64,000 nt of DNA, from contig NZ_MHXN01000034.1 of the NCBI RefSeq assembly GCF_001824475.1, positions 87,414 through 151,413 of the forward strand. Reading direction: 5' to 3'. This document shows, piece by piece, positions 8,059 to 16,116 of this stretch. A model generated the notes under the pieces. That model had not been told where the DNA came from. It was given only the letters and a program-made list of their open reading frames with translations, and did no database searches. A program made the translations under genes and the position numbers. Every line of letters begins with the position of its first letter. Position 1 is the stretch's first letter. Source of the DNA: Phenylobacterium sp. RIFCSPHIGHO2_01_FULL_69_31 (GTDB taxonomy: Bacteria; Pseudomonadota; Alphaproteobacteria; Caulobacterales; Caulobacteraceae).

Positions 8059-8853
8059 ATGCCTAAGATCACCCTGAACGGCGCCGAGCTCGCCTACGAC
8101 GACATCGCCCCGCCCGGACCCGTCCAGCGGACGATCCTGTTGCTTCACGGCTTCGCCTCCAACCGCGCCGAGGGCTGGCGGCGGACCGGCTGGTATGCGG
8201 CCCTGGAGCGGCGGGGCTTCCGGACCATCGCCCTGGATCAGCGCGGCCACGGCGAGAGCCTGCGTTCGCACGACCCGGCTGACTATGGCCGCAGCATCAT
8301 GGCGGCGGACGCCCTGGCCCTGCTGGACCATCTGGGCGTCGGACGCGTGGACGTGCTGGGCTACTCCATGGGCACGCGGACGGCCATGCAGATGGCGCTC
8401 GACGCGCCGGACCGGATCTCGAACCTCCTGCTGGGCGGGGTCGGCGGCAAGCTGTTCGACCCGCCGCGCGCGGGCGGCGTCGAAGCGATGGCCCAGGCCA
8501 TGGCCGCCGAGGACCCGGCGACGATCCCCAGCGACCTGCTGCGCAGCTTCCGCCAATTCGCCGACGAGCAGGGCGAGGACCGCCAGGCGCTGGCCGCCTT
8601 CACCGCCGCCCAGAGCCCGCCCCTGACCCGCGAGGACCTGGGCCGCCTGCCGATGCCGGTCCTGGTGGTCGCCGGGGCGCGCGACGACCTGGCGGGCGAT
8701 CCAGAGGACCTGGCGCGGGTCTTCCCCTACGGGACCGGCAAGAGCCTGCCGGGCGTCGACCACTTCTCGGCTATTCCCCATGCGTCGCTGAAGGCCACGG
8801 TGTTCGACTTCATCGACGGCGTGCTGGACGACGACTTCCCGCCGTTCGAGTAG
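8059..8853 (+). CDS. Alpha/beta-fold hydrolase
   Basis: 264 aa. The classical hydrolase landmarks are the oxyanion region LLLHGFASN near residue 28, DQRGHGES near 60, and the nucleophile elbow GYSMG with Ser103. A later PVLVVAGARDD supplies the acid, and GVDHFS near the C-terminus supplies the His. The HGFASN plus DQRGHGxS signature is shared by many esterases, C-C hydrolases and epoxide hydrolases, so the substrate is open. It starts 16 bases downstream of the carboxypeptidase stop, so it may share that transcript. The gene ends next to the convergent GST gene. Confidence 0.88.
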   Translation: MPKITLNGAELAYDDIAPPGPVQRTILLLHGFASNRAEGWRRTGWYAALERRGFRTIALDQRGHGESLRSHDPADYGRSIMAADALALLDHLGVGRVDVLGYSMGTRTAMQMALDAPDRISNLLLGGVGGKLFDPPRAGGVEAMAQAMAAEDPATIPSDLLRSFRQFADEQGEDRQALAAFTAAQSPPLTREDLGRLPMPVLVVAGARDDLAGDPEDLARVFPYGTGKSLPGVDHFSAIPHASLKATVFDFIDGVLDDDFPPFE

Positions 8854-9480
8854 TCAGCGCGCGTAGCTGTAGGCGCCGCCCTTTTCCAGGGCCGCCTTGT
8901 AAGCCGGGCGCGCCTGGAAGCGCTCGACCCAGGCCTTGATGTTGGGGAACTGCTCGCCCCGCCCGAACACCAGGGCGATCTCGCCCACGAAGCTCAGGTT
9001 GATGTCGGCGCCGCTGAGCTGATCTTCGACCAGCCAGGTCCGTCCCTTCAGGGCGCCATCGATGTAGCCCAGGTGGTTGGCGATCTCGCTCTCGATCCGC
9101 GGCTTCAGCGGGGCGGCGGCCTCGCCCAGTCGGCCGGTGTAGAGCTGCAGCATCAGCGGCAGCATGGCCGAGCCCTCGGCATAGTGGAGCCACTGGTTGT
9201 AGGTCTCGTAGGCCTCGCTGCCGATGGCCGGAGCCAGGCGGCCGCCCCCGTGCCGGCGGATGATGTAGTCGACGATGGCGCCGGACTCGTGGACCGTCCG
9301 TCCCTCGTCGGTCACCACCGGCGACTTGCCCAACGGATGGACGGCGATGAGCTCGGGGGGCGCCAAGCGCGTAGTCGCGTCGCGCTGGTAGAACTTGATC
9401 TCGTACGGGACGCCCAGTTCCTCCAGCAGCCAGAGGATGCGTTGCGAGCGGCTGTCATTGAGGTGGTGGACGACGAGCAT
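8854..9480 (-). CDS. Glutathione S-transferase family protein
   Basis: 208 aa, the usual GST length. The N-terminal thioredoxin-like domain shows DSRSQRILWLLEELG and the glutathione-contact segment VHESGAIVDYI. The helical C-terminal domain carries the folding motif LSGADINLSFV. The N-terminal active-site stretch has a Ser in the SRSQR segment, the usual place of the catalytic Ser in beta/theta-like bacterial GSTs. The gene is monocistronic, convergent with the hydrolase gene and divergent from mcd. The electrophilic substrate cannot be predicted. Confidence 0.9.
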   Translation of the reverse strand: MLVVHHLNDSRSQRILWLLEELGVPYEIKFYQRDATTRLAPPELIAVHPLGKSPVVTDEGRTVHESGAIVDYIIRRHGGGRLAPAIGSEAYETYNQWLHYAEGSAMLPLMLQLYTGRLGEAAAPLKPRIESEIANHLGYIDGALKGRTWLVEDQLSGADINLSFVGEIALVFGRGEQFPNIKAWVERFQARPAYKAALEKGGAYSYAR

Positions 9481-9559
9481 GGGCGCTTCCTGTTTCTTGT
9501 GGGTCGGCTACCACAAAGCGGCCTGACCTGACGCAACGCAAGCCTGCCATAAGACGCCC

Positions 9560-11206
9560 ATGACTCTCGTCCTGCCCAACCTCACCGACCTTCTCGACGC
9601 CGCGGCGGATGAAGCCGCAGCGCTGGCCGCCGCCATCGCCGGCGCGGTCGCTCCGCGCGTGACGGCGGACGGACGGCTGGATCGCGCCGCGCTGGACGCG
9701 CAGCAGCACGCCGCACACGGCCTGGCCTGGGCCGCGGCCTATGCCGAGACTCTGCGCCAGGCGGCCGCCTGGGCCAGGGCGCTGGAGGCGGAAGGGCGCC
9801 TGACCGAGGCCGAGGCCCTGCCCGCGCAGCTGCTGGCGCACGAGTACCTGAGCCAGATGGCCGGCGGGATCCCGATGAACCAGGGGGAGATCTTCCGGCC
9901 CGTCGATGTCCTTGCCAGCGCCGAACGGCTGGAGCCGGTGATCGGCCGCCTGCGGGCCGGCGCATCGCAGGCGGTCAAGCTTCGGATCGTCGAACTGCTG
10001 GACCAGGCCCGCGGGCGCCCCTCGCTGGAGGCCAGCGGCCTGGACGAGACGCTGGAGGCGGTGCGCGACCAGTTCCACGCCTTCACCGCAGAGAAGATTG
10101 CGCCCTTCGCGCACGGCTGGCATCTGCGCGACGAGCTGATCCCGCTGTCGCTGTTGCAGGAGCTGGGCGACCTCGGCGTTTTCGGCCTGACCGCGCCCGA
10201 GGAATGGGGCGGCTCGGGCCTGGGCAAGGTGGCGATGTGCATCGTGTCCGAGGCCTTGTCCCGCGGGTGGATCGGGACCGGATCGCTGGGCACCCGCTCG
10301 GAGATCGCCGCCGAGCTGATCCTGGCCCACGGCACGCCGGAACAGAAGGCCAGGTTCCTGCCGCCGATCGCCGCCGGGACCATCATCCCGACCGCGGTCT
10401 TCACCGAGCCGGACGCGGGGTCGGACCTGGGCTCCCTGCGCACTCGCGCCGTCCGTGACGGCGATGTCTGGCGCATCTCGGGGGCCAAGACCTGGATCAC
10501 CCACGCCGCGCGCGCCGATCTCATGACCCTGCTGGTCCGCACGGATCCGAACAGCAAGGATCACCGCGGCCTGTCGATGTTCCTGGCCGAGAAGCCGCGC
10601 GGGGTGGACGGCGCCCCCTTCCCCGCCAAGGGGATGAGCGGCGGCGAGATCGGGGTCATCGGCTATCGCGGCATGAAGGAATACGAGATCGCTTTCGACG
10701 GCTTCGAGGTTCCCCATGCCCACCTCCTGGGCGGCCAGGAGGGCCAGGGCTTCGTCCAGTTGATGGCCACCTTTGAGAGCGCGCGGATCCAGACGGCCGC
10801 CCGCGCGATCGGCGTGGCGCAGAACGCCCTCGACCTCGCCCTCGACTACGCGCTTCAACGCCGGCAGTTCGGCGGGCCGATCGCCGACTTTCCCCGGGTG
10901 GCCAACAAGCTGGCGATGATGGCCGCCGAGATCCTGGGCGCGCGCCGCCTGGCCTGGTTTGCGGCGCGGGCCAAGGACGAGGGCCGCCGCTGCGACCTTG
11001 AGGCCGGTATGGCCAAGCTCACCGCCGCCCGCATCGCCTGGGCGGCGGCGGACAACGCCGTGCAGATCCACGGCGGCACGGGGTTTGCGGTGGAGCAGCC
11101 GGTCAGCCGGATCCTGGCCGACGCCCGCATCCTCAACATCTTCGAAGGCGCCGGCGAGATCCAGGCGCAGGTGATCGCCCGGCGGCTGCTGGAAGGCGCG
11201 AACTAG
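9560..11206 (+). CDS. mcd: (2S)-methylsuccinyl-CoA dehydrogenase-like acyl-CoA dehydrogenase
   Basis: 548 aa, about 160 residues longer than ordinary acyl-CoA dehydrogenases because of an N-terminal helical extension (including AGGIPMNQGEIFRPVDV). This length and extension are features of Mcd from the ethylmalonyl-CoA pathway. The core has the ACAD order: N-terminal helices, FTEPDAGSDLGSLRT flavin-contact loop, a beta domain with KTWITHAARAD, the YALQRRQFGGPI signature, and QIHGGTGF near the C-terminus. Mcd oxidises methylsuccinyl-CoA to mesaconyl-CoA and passes electrons to ETF; etfBA lies 3 kb downstream. A generic long ACAD remains possible, but the extension motif argues for Mcd. Confidence 0.8.
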   Translation: MTLVLPNLTDLLDAAADEAAALAAAIAGAVAPRVTADGRLDRAALDAQQHAAHGLAWAAAYAETLRQAAAWARALEAEGRLTEAEALPAQLLAHEYLSQMAGGIPMNQGEIFRPVDVLASAERLEPVIGRLRAGASQAVKLRIVELLDQARGRPSLEASGLDETLEAVRDQFHAFTAEKIAPFAHGWHLRDELIPLSLLQELGDLGVFGLTAPEEWGGSGLGKVAMCIVSEALSRGWIGTGSLGTRSEIAAELILAHGTPEQKARFLPPIAAGTIIPTAVFTEPDAGSDLGSLRTRAVRDGDVWRISGAKTWITHAARADLMTLLVRTDPNSKDHRGLSMFLAEKPRGVDGAPFPAKGMSGGEIGVIGYRGMKEYEIAFDGFEVPHAHLLGGQEGQGFVQLMATFESARIQTAARAIGVAQNALDLALDYALQRRQFGGPIADFPRVANKLAMMAAEILGARRLAWFAARAKDEGRRCDLEAGMAKLTAARIAWAAADNAVQIHGGTGFAVEQPVSRILADARILNIFEGAGEIQAQVIARRLLEGAN

Positions 11207-11224
11207 CCGGGGGACGAGCCCTGG

Positions 11225-11863
11225 CTAGGATCTTGGCGTGAACCCCTCGGCGATCAGGCCGATCTGGCGATCCATCGCGGCGATCAGGCCCTTGGCATCC
11301 GCGTTGTTCGTGATCACCAGGCGGTAGGTCCAGCCGTAGGCGCTCATCAGGAGGTCGACGACTTCCTGAAGGTCGACGTCCCGCCGCACCTCGCCGCGTT
11401 CCTGCCCCTGCTGCAGGGTCTCCAGGATGACCTCCTGGAGCCTCGGCGTGCGGCCATAGGGGCGGGCCGCGGAGGGCAGCGTCCAGTCGTAGGCCGCCGC
11501 GATGTGCGACAGGAACAGGCGCACGTGCTGGGCTTCGAACTCGAAGTGGACGGCGAACATTGTGCGCAGACGGTCGGCGGTCGACCCGCGCACGTGGGGC
11601 ATGACCCGGTCGAGCTCGGCGTACAGCGGCTCGAGCCGGGCCTGCATGACCTCCGAGAGGATTTCCCCCTTGGAGGCGAACGTCGTGAACACGCTGCCCA
11701 CGGACACGCCGGCGTGGCGCGCGATCTCACGGATCGTCGTGCCCTGGTACCCGTGGGTGTCGAACAGGTCCCGGGCGGCTGCGATCACCCGCTGACGCGT
11801 CGCTTCCTTTTGCGACCGCCGCGGGGGCGCGACGCCCGGGAGAGGTCCGACCTCGGCTTTCAT
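11225..11863 (-). CDS. TetR/AcrR family transcriptional regulator
   Basis: 212 aa. The N-terminal helix-turn-helix is TRQRVIAAARDLFDTHGYQG followed by TTIREIARHAGVSVGSVFTTF, the canonical TetR DNA-binding signature at about residues 20-65. The C-terminal ligand domain is helical and not conserved enough to name the effector. It lies 13 bp downstream of a second TetR gene on the same strand, probably as one transcript, and is convergent with mcd. The position suggests control of acyl-CoA metabolism, which is inference only. Confidence 0.92.
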   Translation of the reverse strand: MKAEVGPLPGVAPPRRSQKEATRQRVIAAARDLFDTHGYQGTTIREIARHAGVSVGSVFTTFASKGEILSEVMQARLEPLYAELDRVMPHVRGSTADRLRTMFAVHFEFEAQHVRLFLSHIAAAYDWTLPSAARPYGRTPRLQEVILETLQQGQERGEVRRDVDLQEVVDLLMSAYGWTYRLVITNNADAKGLIAAMDRQIGLIAEGFTPRS

Positions 11864-11876
11864 TATGGCGCGGCGA

Positions 11877-12527
11877 TCAGCCCCGGCGCGCCCCGGCCAG
11901 CAGGATCCGGATCTGGTCGCGGGCCCGGGCCTGGAGGGCGTCCAGGCTCCAGCCTTCGAAGATCGCCTGCGGGAAGTTCGAGAGATAGGCGTCGAACAGC
12001 ATCTGGCTCCGCAGCTTGACCTCGGCTTCCTGCGACAACTCGCCGCGCTCGACCGCCGCGGTCAGCTGCTCGGCGAACAGGTCCTGGAAAGCGGTGGAGG
12101 ACGAAATGCCGCGGAGGGTCGGGCCGCCATCCTTGTCCCAGGACACCGAGAAGGCGGCGCGGGCCAGCTGCAGGCGGCTCTTGTAGAAGGTGTAGCCGGC
12201 CATGAAGATCTTCAGGACGGCGTCTTCCACATTGCGCCCGCGGGTCGCCGCGTCGCGCATGGCGGCGCTCAGGGCCTCCATGTCGTCGACCATGATCTCT
12301 CGGAAGAGATCTGATTTATCAGTGAAATTCGCGAACACCGCGCCCGTCGACATGCCGGCGGCGGCGGCGATGTCGCGGATGGTGGCGCCTTCGTAGCCCT
12401 GCTCGCTGAACAGGCGGCGGGCGGCGGCGAGGACCTTCAGGCGGGTCTGCTGCTTGGCGAGAGCCCGGCGGGTGGGGGCGCGCGTCGGGGTGTCGACGGC
12501 GACCTGCGTGGGGGAGATGTGCTTCAT
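11877..12527 (-). CDS. TetR/AcrR family transcriptional regulator
   Basis: 216 aa. The DNA-binding domain is RLKVLAAARRLFSEQGYEG then ATIRDIAAAAGMSTGAVFANF at about residues 30-72. The C-terminal domain is helical, with DGGPTLRGISSSTAFQDLF. It is the promoter-proximal gene of a two-TetR unit; tandem TetR paralogues of this kind may form heterodimers or arise by duplication, but the two are clearly diverged. A hairpin TCGCCAG-N11-CTGGCGA lies 15 bp upstream of the start (12542-12566), well placed as an autoregulatory operator. Confidence 0.92.
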   Translation of the reverse strand: MKHISPTQVAVDTPTRAPTRRALAKQQTRLKVLAAARRLFSEQGYEGATIRDIAAAAGMSTGAVFANFTDKSDLFREIMVDDMEALSAAMRDAATRGRNVEDAVLKIFMAGYTFYKSRLQLARAAFSVSWDKDGGPTLRGISSSTAFQDLFAEQLTAAVERGELSQEAEVKLRSQMLFDAYLSNFPQAIFEGWSLDALQARARDQIRILLAGARRG

Positions 12528-12857
12528 TCTTCTCTTGAATTTCGCCAGCTAGGGGGAGACTGGCGATTTGTAGGTGGGGAGGATTACCGGTGGGTATCAC
12601 CGGCGGTGAACATGTTCAACAAACACGGGCCACGCTATCGATGCGAGCCATGCGACAACCCGCCGCGAACGCCATATGGGAGCGCTCTCAGCGAAGCCCA
12701 AACCCTTATGCCTCAAGGCTTCCCGCCGCACGACAAATCTCGCCGTTCTGCCGGAACCAGCGCTCGTTGAACATGATCAAGCGCTACCAAGTCAAGTTTA
12801 AAATGGACTCAGGCCTTGCCCATGGCGTAGCGCCGTTCACCAGCCTAAGCTAGCGGC
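12528..12857. promoter_or_regulatory. 330-bp gene-free regulatory region with operator-like palindromes
   Basis: There is no convincing gene in this stretch; the short open frames have poor coding character and no ribosome-binding site. It contains four symmetric elements: TCGCCAG-N11-CTGGCGA (12542-12566), TCACCG-G-CGGTGA (12597-12609), the perfect 12-bp palindrome TGAACATGTTCA (12607-12618), and an imperfect relative TTGAACATGATCAA (12767-12780). The last two share GAACATG and are 160 bp apart, as for a TetR dimer binding at two sites. The block separates the leftward TetR pair from the rightward HIG1/PduO genes. Confidence 0.55.
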
Positions 12858-13058
12858 ATGGACCTATTCGACTACGCCATCTTTGCCGCCCTGGCCGCGG
12901 TGGGTACTGTCCTTGCCCTCGGCATCTACGCCCTTTTCCGCGGCGGCGACTTCGGGCGCTCCTGGTCCAACAAGCTCATGCGCCTGCGCGTGCTGACCCA
13001 GGCGGTAGCCGTCGCGGTGCTGATGCTGGCGGTCTGGTGGCGCGGCAGCCAGGGCTGA
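12858..13058 (+). CDS. HIG1-domain (hypoxia-induced type) twin transmembrane protein
   Basis: 66 aa with two hydrophobic segments (about residues 6-27 and 47-62) separated by FRGGDFGRSWSNKLMRLRVLTQ. The GGDF-x-x-x-x-SNKLMRLRVxxQ loop is the hallmark of the bacterial HIG1_N family. Mitochondrial relatives (Rcf1/Hig1) assist cytochrome oxidase and supercomplexes; the role of the bacterial proteins is not well defined. The stop is one base from the start of the cobalamin adenosyltransferase gene, a linkage common in alphaproteobacteria, so the two are almost certainly one transcript. Confidence 0.85.
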   Translation: MDLFDYAIFAALAAVGTVLALGIYALFRGGDFGRSWSNKLMRLRVLTQAVAVAVLMLAVWWRGSQG

Positions 13059-13059
13059 G

Positions 13060-13635
13060 ATGGTCACCCTCAACCGCATCTACACCCGCACCGGCGACGC
13101 CGGGACGACCCGCCTGGCCACCGGCGCCACGGTCAGCAAGACCGACCTGCGGGTCGAGACCTATGGCGCCGTCGACGAGACCAACGCCTGCGTCGGCCTG
13201 GCCCGCGTGCACCTGGCCGCCGATCCCGAGCTCGACGCCATGCTGGCGCGGATCCAGAACGAGCTGTTCGACCTGGGGGCTGACCTCGCCACGCCGCCGA
13301 AGCCCGACGAGGCCGAAGGCTCCGTGCTCCGCGTGCTGGACAGCCAGATCGCGCGCATCGAGGGCGAGATCGACACCCTCAACGACCGCCTTCCGGGCCT
13401 GAAGTCGTTCGTCCTGCCGGGCGGGACCGCCGCCTCGGCCGCTCTGCATCTGGCCCGCACCGTCTGCCGCCGCGCCGAGCGGGACGCCGTGCGCCTGATC
13501 GAGGCGGGCGAGCCGGTGACCGGCCCGTCGCTGCGCTACCTGAACCGGCTGTCCGACTTCCTGTTCGTCGCCGCCCGCTGGGCCAACGACCAGGGCCGGG
13601 CCGAGGTGTTCTGGAAATCCGGCGCGACGCGCTAG
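13060..13635 (+). CDS. Cob(I)yrinic acid a,c-diamide / cob(I)alamin adenosyltransferase, PduO type
   Basis: 191 aa. The N-terminal motif YTRTGDAGTTRLATG is the ATP-binding signature of PduO-type adenosyltransferases. A helical bundle follows with VDETNACVGLA, LPGGTAASAALHLARTVCRRAER and LRYLNRLSDFLFVAAR, the latter two holding the conserved Arg/Asp/Asn that shape the active site. The enzyme transfers adenosyl from ATP to cob(I)alamin, supplying coenzyme B12. Methylmalonyl- and ethylmalonyl-CoA mutases need this cofactor, which fits mcd a few kb upstream. Its stop shares CTAG 13632-13635 with the opposite-strand gene. Confidence 0.93.
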   Translation: MVTLNRIYTRTGDAGTTRLATGATVSKTDLRVETYGAVDETNACVGLARVHLAADPELDAMLARIQNELFDLGADLATPPKPDEAEGSVLRVLDSQIARIEGEIDTLNDRLPGLKSFVLPGGTAASAALHLARTVCRRAERDAVRLIEAGEPVTGPSLRYLNRLSDFLFVAARWANDQGRAEVFWKSGATR

Positions 13636-13934
13636 GGTTTCGCCGCGGGCGCCGCTTCGCCCTTGGCGGCCGGAGCCGCCGGTCGTCCGATGGCCTTCTT
13701 CGCCTCGGCAAGGGCCTTGTCGTCGGTGATGACGCGACCGGTGATGTCCGAGACCAGGACCGGCTGGGCGCAGACCCGCTGGTCGGGGTCCCACCACTTC
13801 CGCTGTTCCTTCTCGCACTTGTCGCGCGGCATCACCCAGCCGACCTGCCAGACGCCCACGCCGATCGCGCCGGCGACGAACATGGCCAGGAAGCCGAGGA
13901 AGATGAGCTTCATGCGCTCGATATTGGCGTTCAT
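13632..13934 (-). CDS. Small membrane-anchored hypothetical protein
   Basis: 100 aa. One transmembrane segment (about residues 9-30, LIFLGFLAMFVAGAIGVGVW) precedes a short exposed domain with two cysteines (DKCEKEQRKWWDPDQRVC), so a disulfide in the periplasm is plausible. The tail is Ala/Pro/Lys-rich. I do not recognise a named family. Its stop overlaps that of the adenosyltransferase gene on CTAG. It is divergent from etfBA, so its promoter and that of etfB share the 148-bp gap 13935-14082. Confidence 0.7.
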   Translation of the reverse strand: MNANIERMKLIFLGFLAMFVAGAIGVGVWQVGWVMPRDKCEKEQRKWWDPDQRVCAQPVLVSDITGRVITDDKALAEAKKAIGRPAAPAAKGEAAPAAKP

Positions 13935-14082
13935 GCGGCCCTTTTACGTAAGGAGACCCGCCTCTGACTAGCCTTGTGCGCTGCGGCGAAAGTCGCGTGC
14001 GCGCGCTTGCAATGCGTGGCGGAACCGCTATTGCCCACCCGGCTCATTTTTTTCCGCAAACAATTTGAGGCGCTAGCAACCC

Positions 14083-14829
14083 ATGAAGGTGTTGGTCCCG
14101 GTGAAGCGGGTGATCGACTACAACGTCAAGGCCCGTGTTAAGGCCGATCAGACGGGCGTCGACCTCGCGAACGTCAAGATGTCGATGAATCCCTTCTGCG
14201 AAATCGCGGTCGAAGAGGCTGTCCGCCTTAAGGAAAAGGGCGTGGCGACCGAGATCGTCGCCGTGTCCGTCGGCCCGGCCCAGGCGCAGGAAACCCTGCG
14301 GACCGCCCTGGCCATGGGCGCCGACCGCGCCATCCTCATCCAGACCGACCAGGACCTCGAGCCGCTGGCCGTGGCCAAGGTGCTGAAAGCCGTGGTCGCC
14401 GAGGAGAGCCCCGAGCTGGTGCTCATGGGCAAGCAGGCCATCGACGGCGACAATAACGCCACCGGCCAGATGCTGGCGGCTCTGCTCGACTGGCCGCAGG
14501 CGGCGTTCGCCTCGGAAGTCGTGGTGGAAGGCGGCAAGGCCAAGGTGACCCGCGAGGTCGACGGCGGCCTGCAGACTCTCGACGTGGACCTGCCGGCGGT
14601 CGTGACCGCCGACCTGCGCCTCAACGAGCCGCGCTACGCCTCGCTGCCCAACATCATGAAGGCCAAGAAGAAGCCGCTCGACGTGAAGGAGCTCTCCTCG
14701 CTCGGCGTCGACACGGCCGCCAAGCTGAAGGTCCTGAAGGTCACCGAGCCGCCGAAGCGTTCCGCCGGCGTCAAGGTCGAGACCGCTGCCGACCTCGTCT
14801 CCAACCTCAAGACCGCGGGGGTCCTCTAA
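14083..14829 (+). CDS. etfB: Electron transfer flavoprotein subunit beta
   Basis: 248 aa. It starts [16 protein letters not shown], the typical EtfB opening, and contains [23 protein letters not shown] (AMP-binding fold), [23 protein letters not shown], and [21 protein letters not shown], which is the EtfB signature and dehydrogenase-recognition loop. With EtfA it carries electrons from acyl-CoA dehydrogenases to ETF:quinone oxidoreductase. The stop TAA overlaps the etfA start as TAATG at 14827-14831, implying translational coupling. Two acyl-CoA dehydrogenases in this window (9560, 43052) are likely clients. Confidence 0.97.
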   Translation: MKVLVPVKRVIDYNVKARVKADQTGVDLANVKMSMNPFCEIAVEEAVRLKEKGVATEIVAVSVGPAQAQETLRTALAMGADRAILIQTDQDLEPLAVAKVLKAVVAEESPELVLMGKQAIDGDNNATGQMLAALLDWPQAAFASEVVVEGGKAKVTREVDGGLQTLDVDLPAVVTADLRLNEPRYASLPNIMKAKKKPLDVKELSSLGVDTAAKLKVLKVTEPPKRSAGVKVETAADLVSNLKTAGVL

Positions 14830-15773
14830 TGGCCGTTCTCGTCGTCGCCGATCACGACAACTCCGCCCTCAAGGACAACACCCACAAGGTCGTGACCGCC
14901 GCCCTGGCGATCTCGGGTGACGTGGATGTCCTGGTCGCCGGGACCAACACCGCCGCCCTCGCCGGCGAGGCCGCCAAGATCGCCGGCGTGCGCAAGGTGC
15001 TGACCGCCGAAAGCGCCGAGCTGGGCCAGGGCCTGGCCGAGGCGTTCCAGGACGTGGTCGCGGGCCTGATGGGCGGGTACGACGCGGTGCTGACGCCCGC
15101 CACGACCCAGGGCAAGAACTTCAGCCCCCGCGTCGCGGCCAAGCTGGACGTGGCCCAGATCTCGGACGTGATCGAGGTGGTGGACGCCAACACCTTCGTG
15201 CGCCCGATCTACGCCGGCAACGCGCTGGAGACCGTCCAGTCGTCCGACGCCAAGAAGGTGCTGACGGTTCGCCCGACCGCCTTCAAGGCGGCGGCGGAAG
15301 GCGGCTCGGCCTCGGTGGAGAGCGTCTCGGCGCCTGCCGCCCCGGCCAAGAGCCGCTTCGTCGACCAGCAGATCGTCAAGTCGGCCCGCCCCGACCTGGG
15401 CGCCGCCAAGATCGTGGTCTCGGGCGGTCGCGCCATGGGCTCGGCCGAGGAGTTCCAGGCCGTGATCGAGCCGCTGGCCGACAAGCTGGGCGCCGCGGTG
15501 GGGGCCAGCCGCGCCGCGGTGGACGCCGGCTACGCGCCGAACGACTACCAGGTGGGCCAGACCGGCAAGGTCGTCGCCCCGGAGCTCTATGTCGCCATCG
15601 GCATCTCCGGCGCGATCCAGCACCTCGCCGGCATGAAGGACTCCAAGGTGATCGTGGCGATCAACAAGGACCCCGACGCGCCGATCTTCCAGGTGGCCGA
15701 CTATGGCCTCGTGGCGGACTACAAGGCCGCGGTGCCCGAACTGATGAGCGCCCTGGCCGCCGCCGGCAAATAG
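14829..15773 (+). CDS. etfA: Electron transfer flavoprotein subunit alpha
   Basis: 314 aa. The N-terminal domain resembles EtfB ([20 protein letters not shown]), and the C-terminal half is the FAD-binding domain: [66 protein letters not shown] and DYGLVADY. This is the complete set of EtfA signatures. It is coupled to etfB by overlapping stop and start, and a strong terminator follows 26 bp after the stop, closing the operon. Confidence 0.97.
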   Translation: MAVLVVADHDNSALKDNTHKVVTAALAISGDVDVLVAGTNTAALAGEAAKIAGVRKVLTAESAELGQGLAEAFQDVVAGLMGGYDAVLTPATTQGKNFSPRVAAKLDVAQISDVIEVVDANTFVRPIYAGNALETVQSSDAKKVLTVRPTAFKAAAEGGSASVESVSAPAAPAKSRFVDQQIVKSARPDLGAAKIVVSGGRAMGSAEEFQAVIEPLADKLGAAVGASRAAVDAGYAPNDYQVGQTGKVVAPELYVAIGISGAIQHLAGMKDSKVIVAINKDPDAPIFQVADYGLVADYKAAVPELMSALAAAGK

Positions 15774-15799
15774 TCGCGCGGCCATCGTCGAATGACGCG

Positions 15800-15831
15800 A
15801 AGGGGCGGTCCGAAAGGGCCGCCCCTTTTTC
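15800..15831 (+). terminator. Rho-independent terminator of etfBA
   Basis: The stem AGGGGCGG (15801-15808) pairs with CCGCCCCT (15819-15826) around a 10-nt loop, and is followed by a short run of T. It sits just past the etfA stop at 15773 on the same strand. Confidence 0.85.
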
Positions 15832-16116
15832 GTTTTGTGGCTGGCGAGTCGCCCGTTCGGCAGGCGCCTCGCCTTCGAATGAGGCGTCCAGATCGTGCGC
15901 GGTCACGACAGCTACAAGTTGCGACCCATCGCCGCCCTCCGCGCATGGTTGTTGCCCGCAACCGTCGCCTCGCGTGTCCGGGAGTCCCCGCAGCCCACCT
16001 GATCTGCTGCGTCGCAGCAATTCCCCTTGCCGCAGTGCGCCATACAGATGTTAGAAAGCTGCGACTGTTAGAAAGCTGCCACAAAAAGCGGCAAGCGCTC
16101 TGAAGGATCCAGGCCT
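15832..16116. promoter_or_regulatory. Control region upstream of 3-hydroxybutyryl-CoA dehydrogenase
   Basis: A 285-bp region between the etf terminator and the dehydrogenase start, without a convincing gene. Two features stand out. First, the perfect inverted repeat TGCTGCG-T-CGCAGCA at 16005-16019 contains CTGC-N3-GCAG, the published recognition pattern of the PHB regulator PhaR in Paracoccus. Second, a 14-bp direct repeat TGTTAGAAAGCTGC occurs at 16049-16062 and 16066-16079, a 17-bp period ending about 37 bp before the start codon. Both fit regulation of a PHB-linked gene; the protein-DNA assignment is inference. Confidence 0.5.

Noticed and set aside
12519..12853. Two short + strand frames in the TetR/HIG1 intergenic region.
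   Set aside because: No ribosome-binding site, weak codon bias, and they run through operator-like palindromes.
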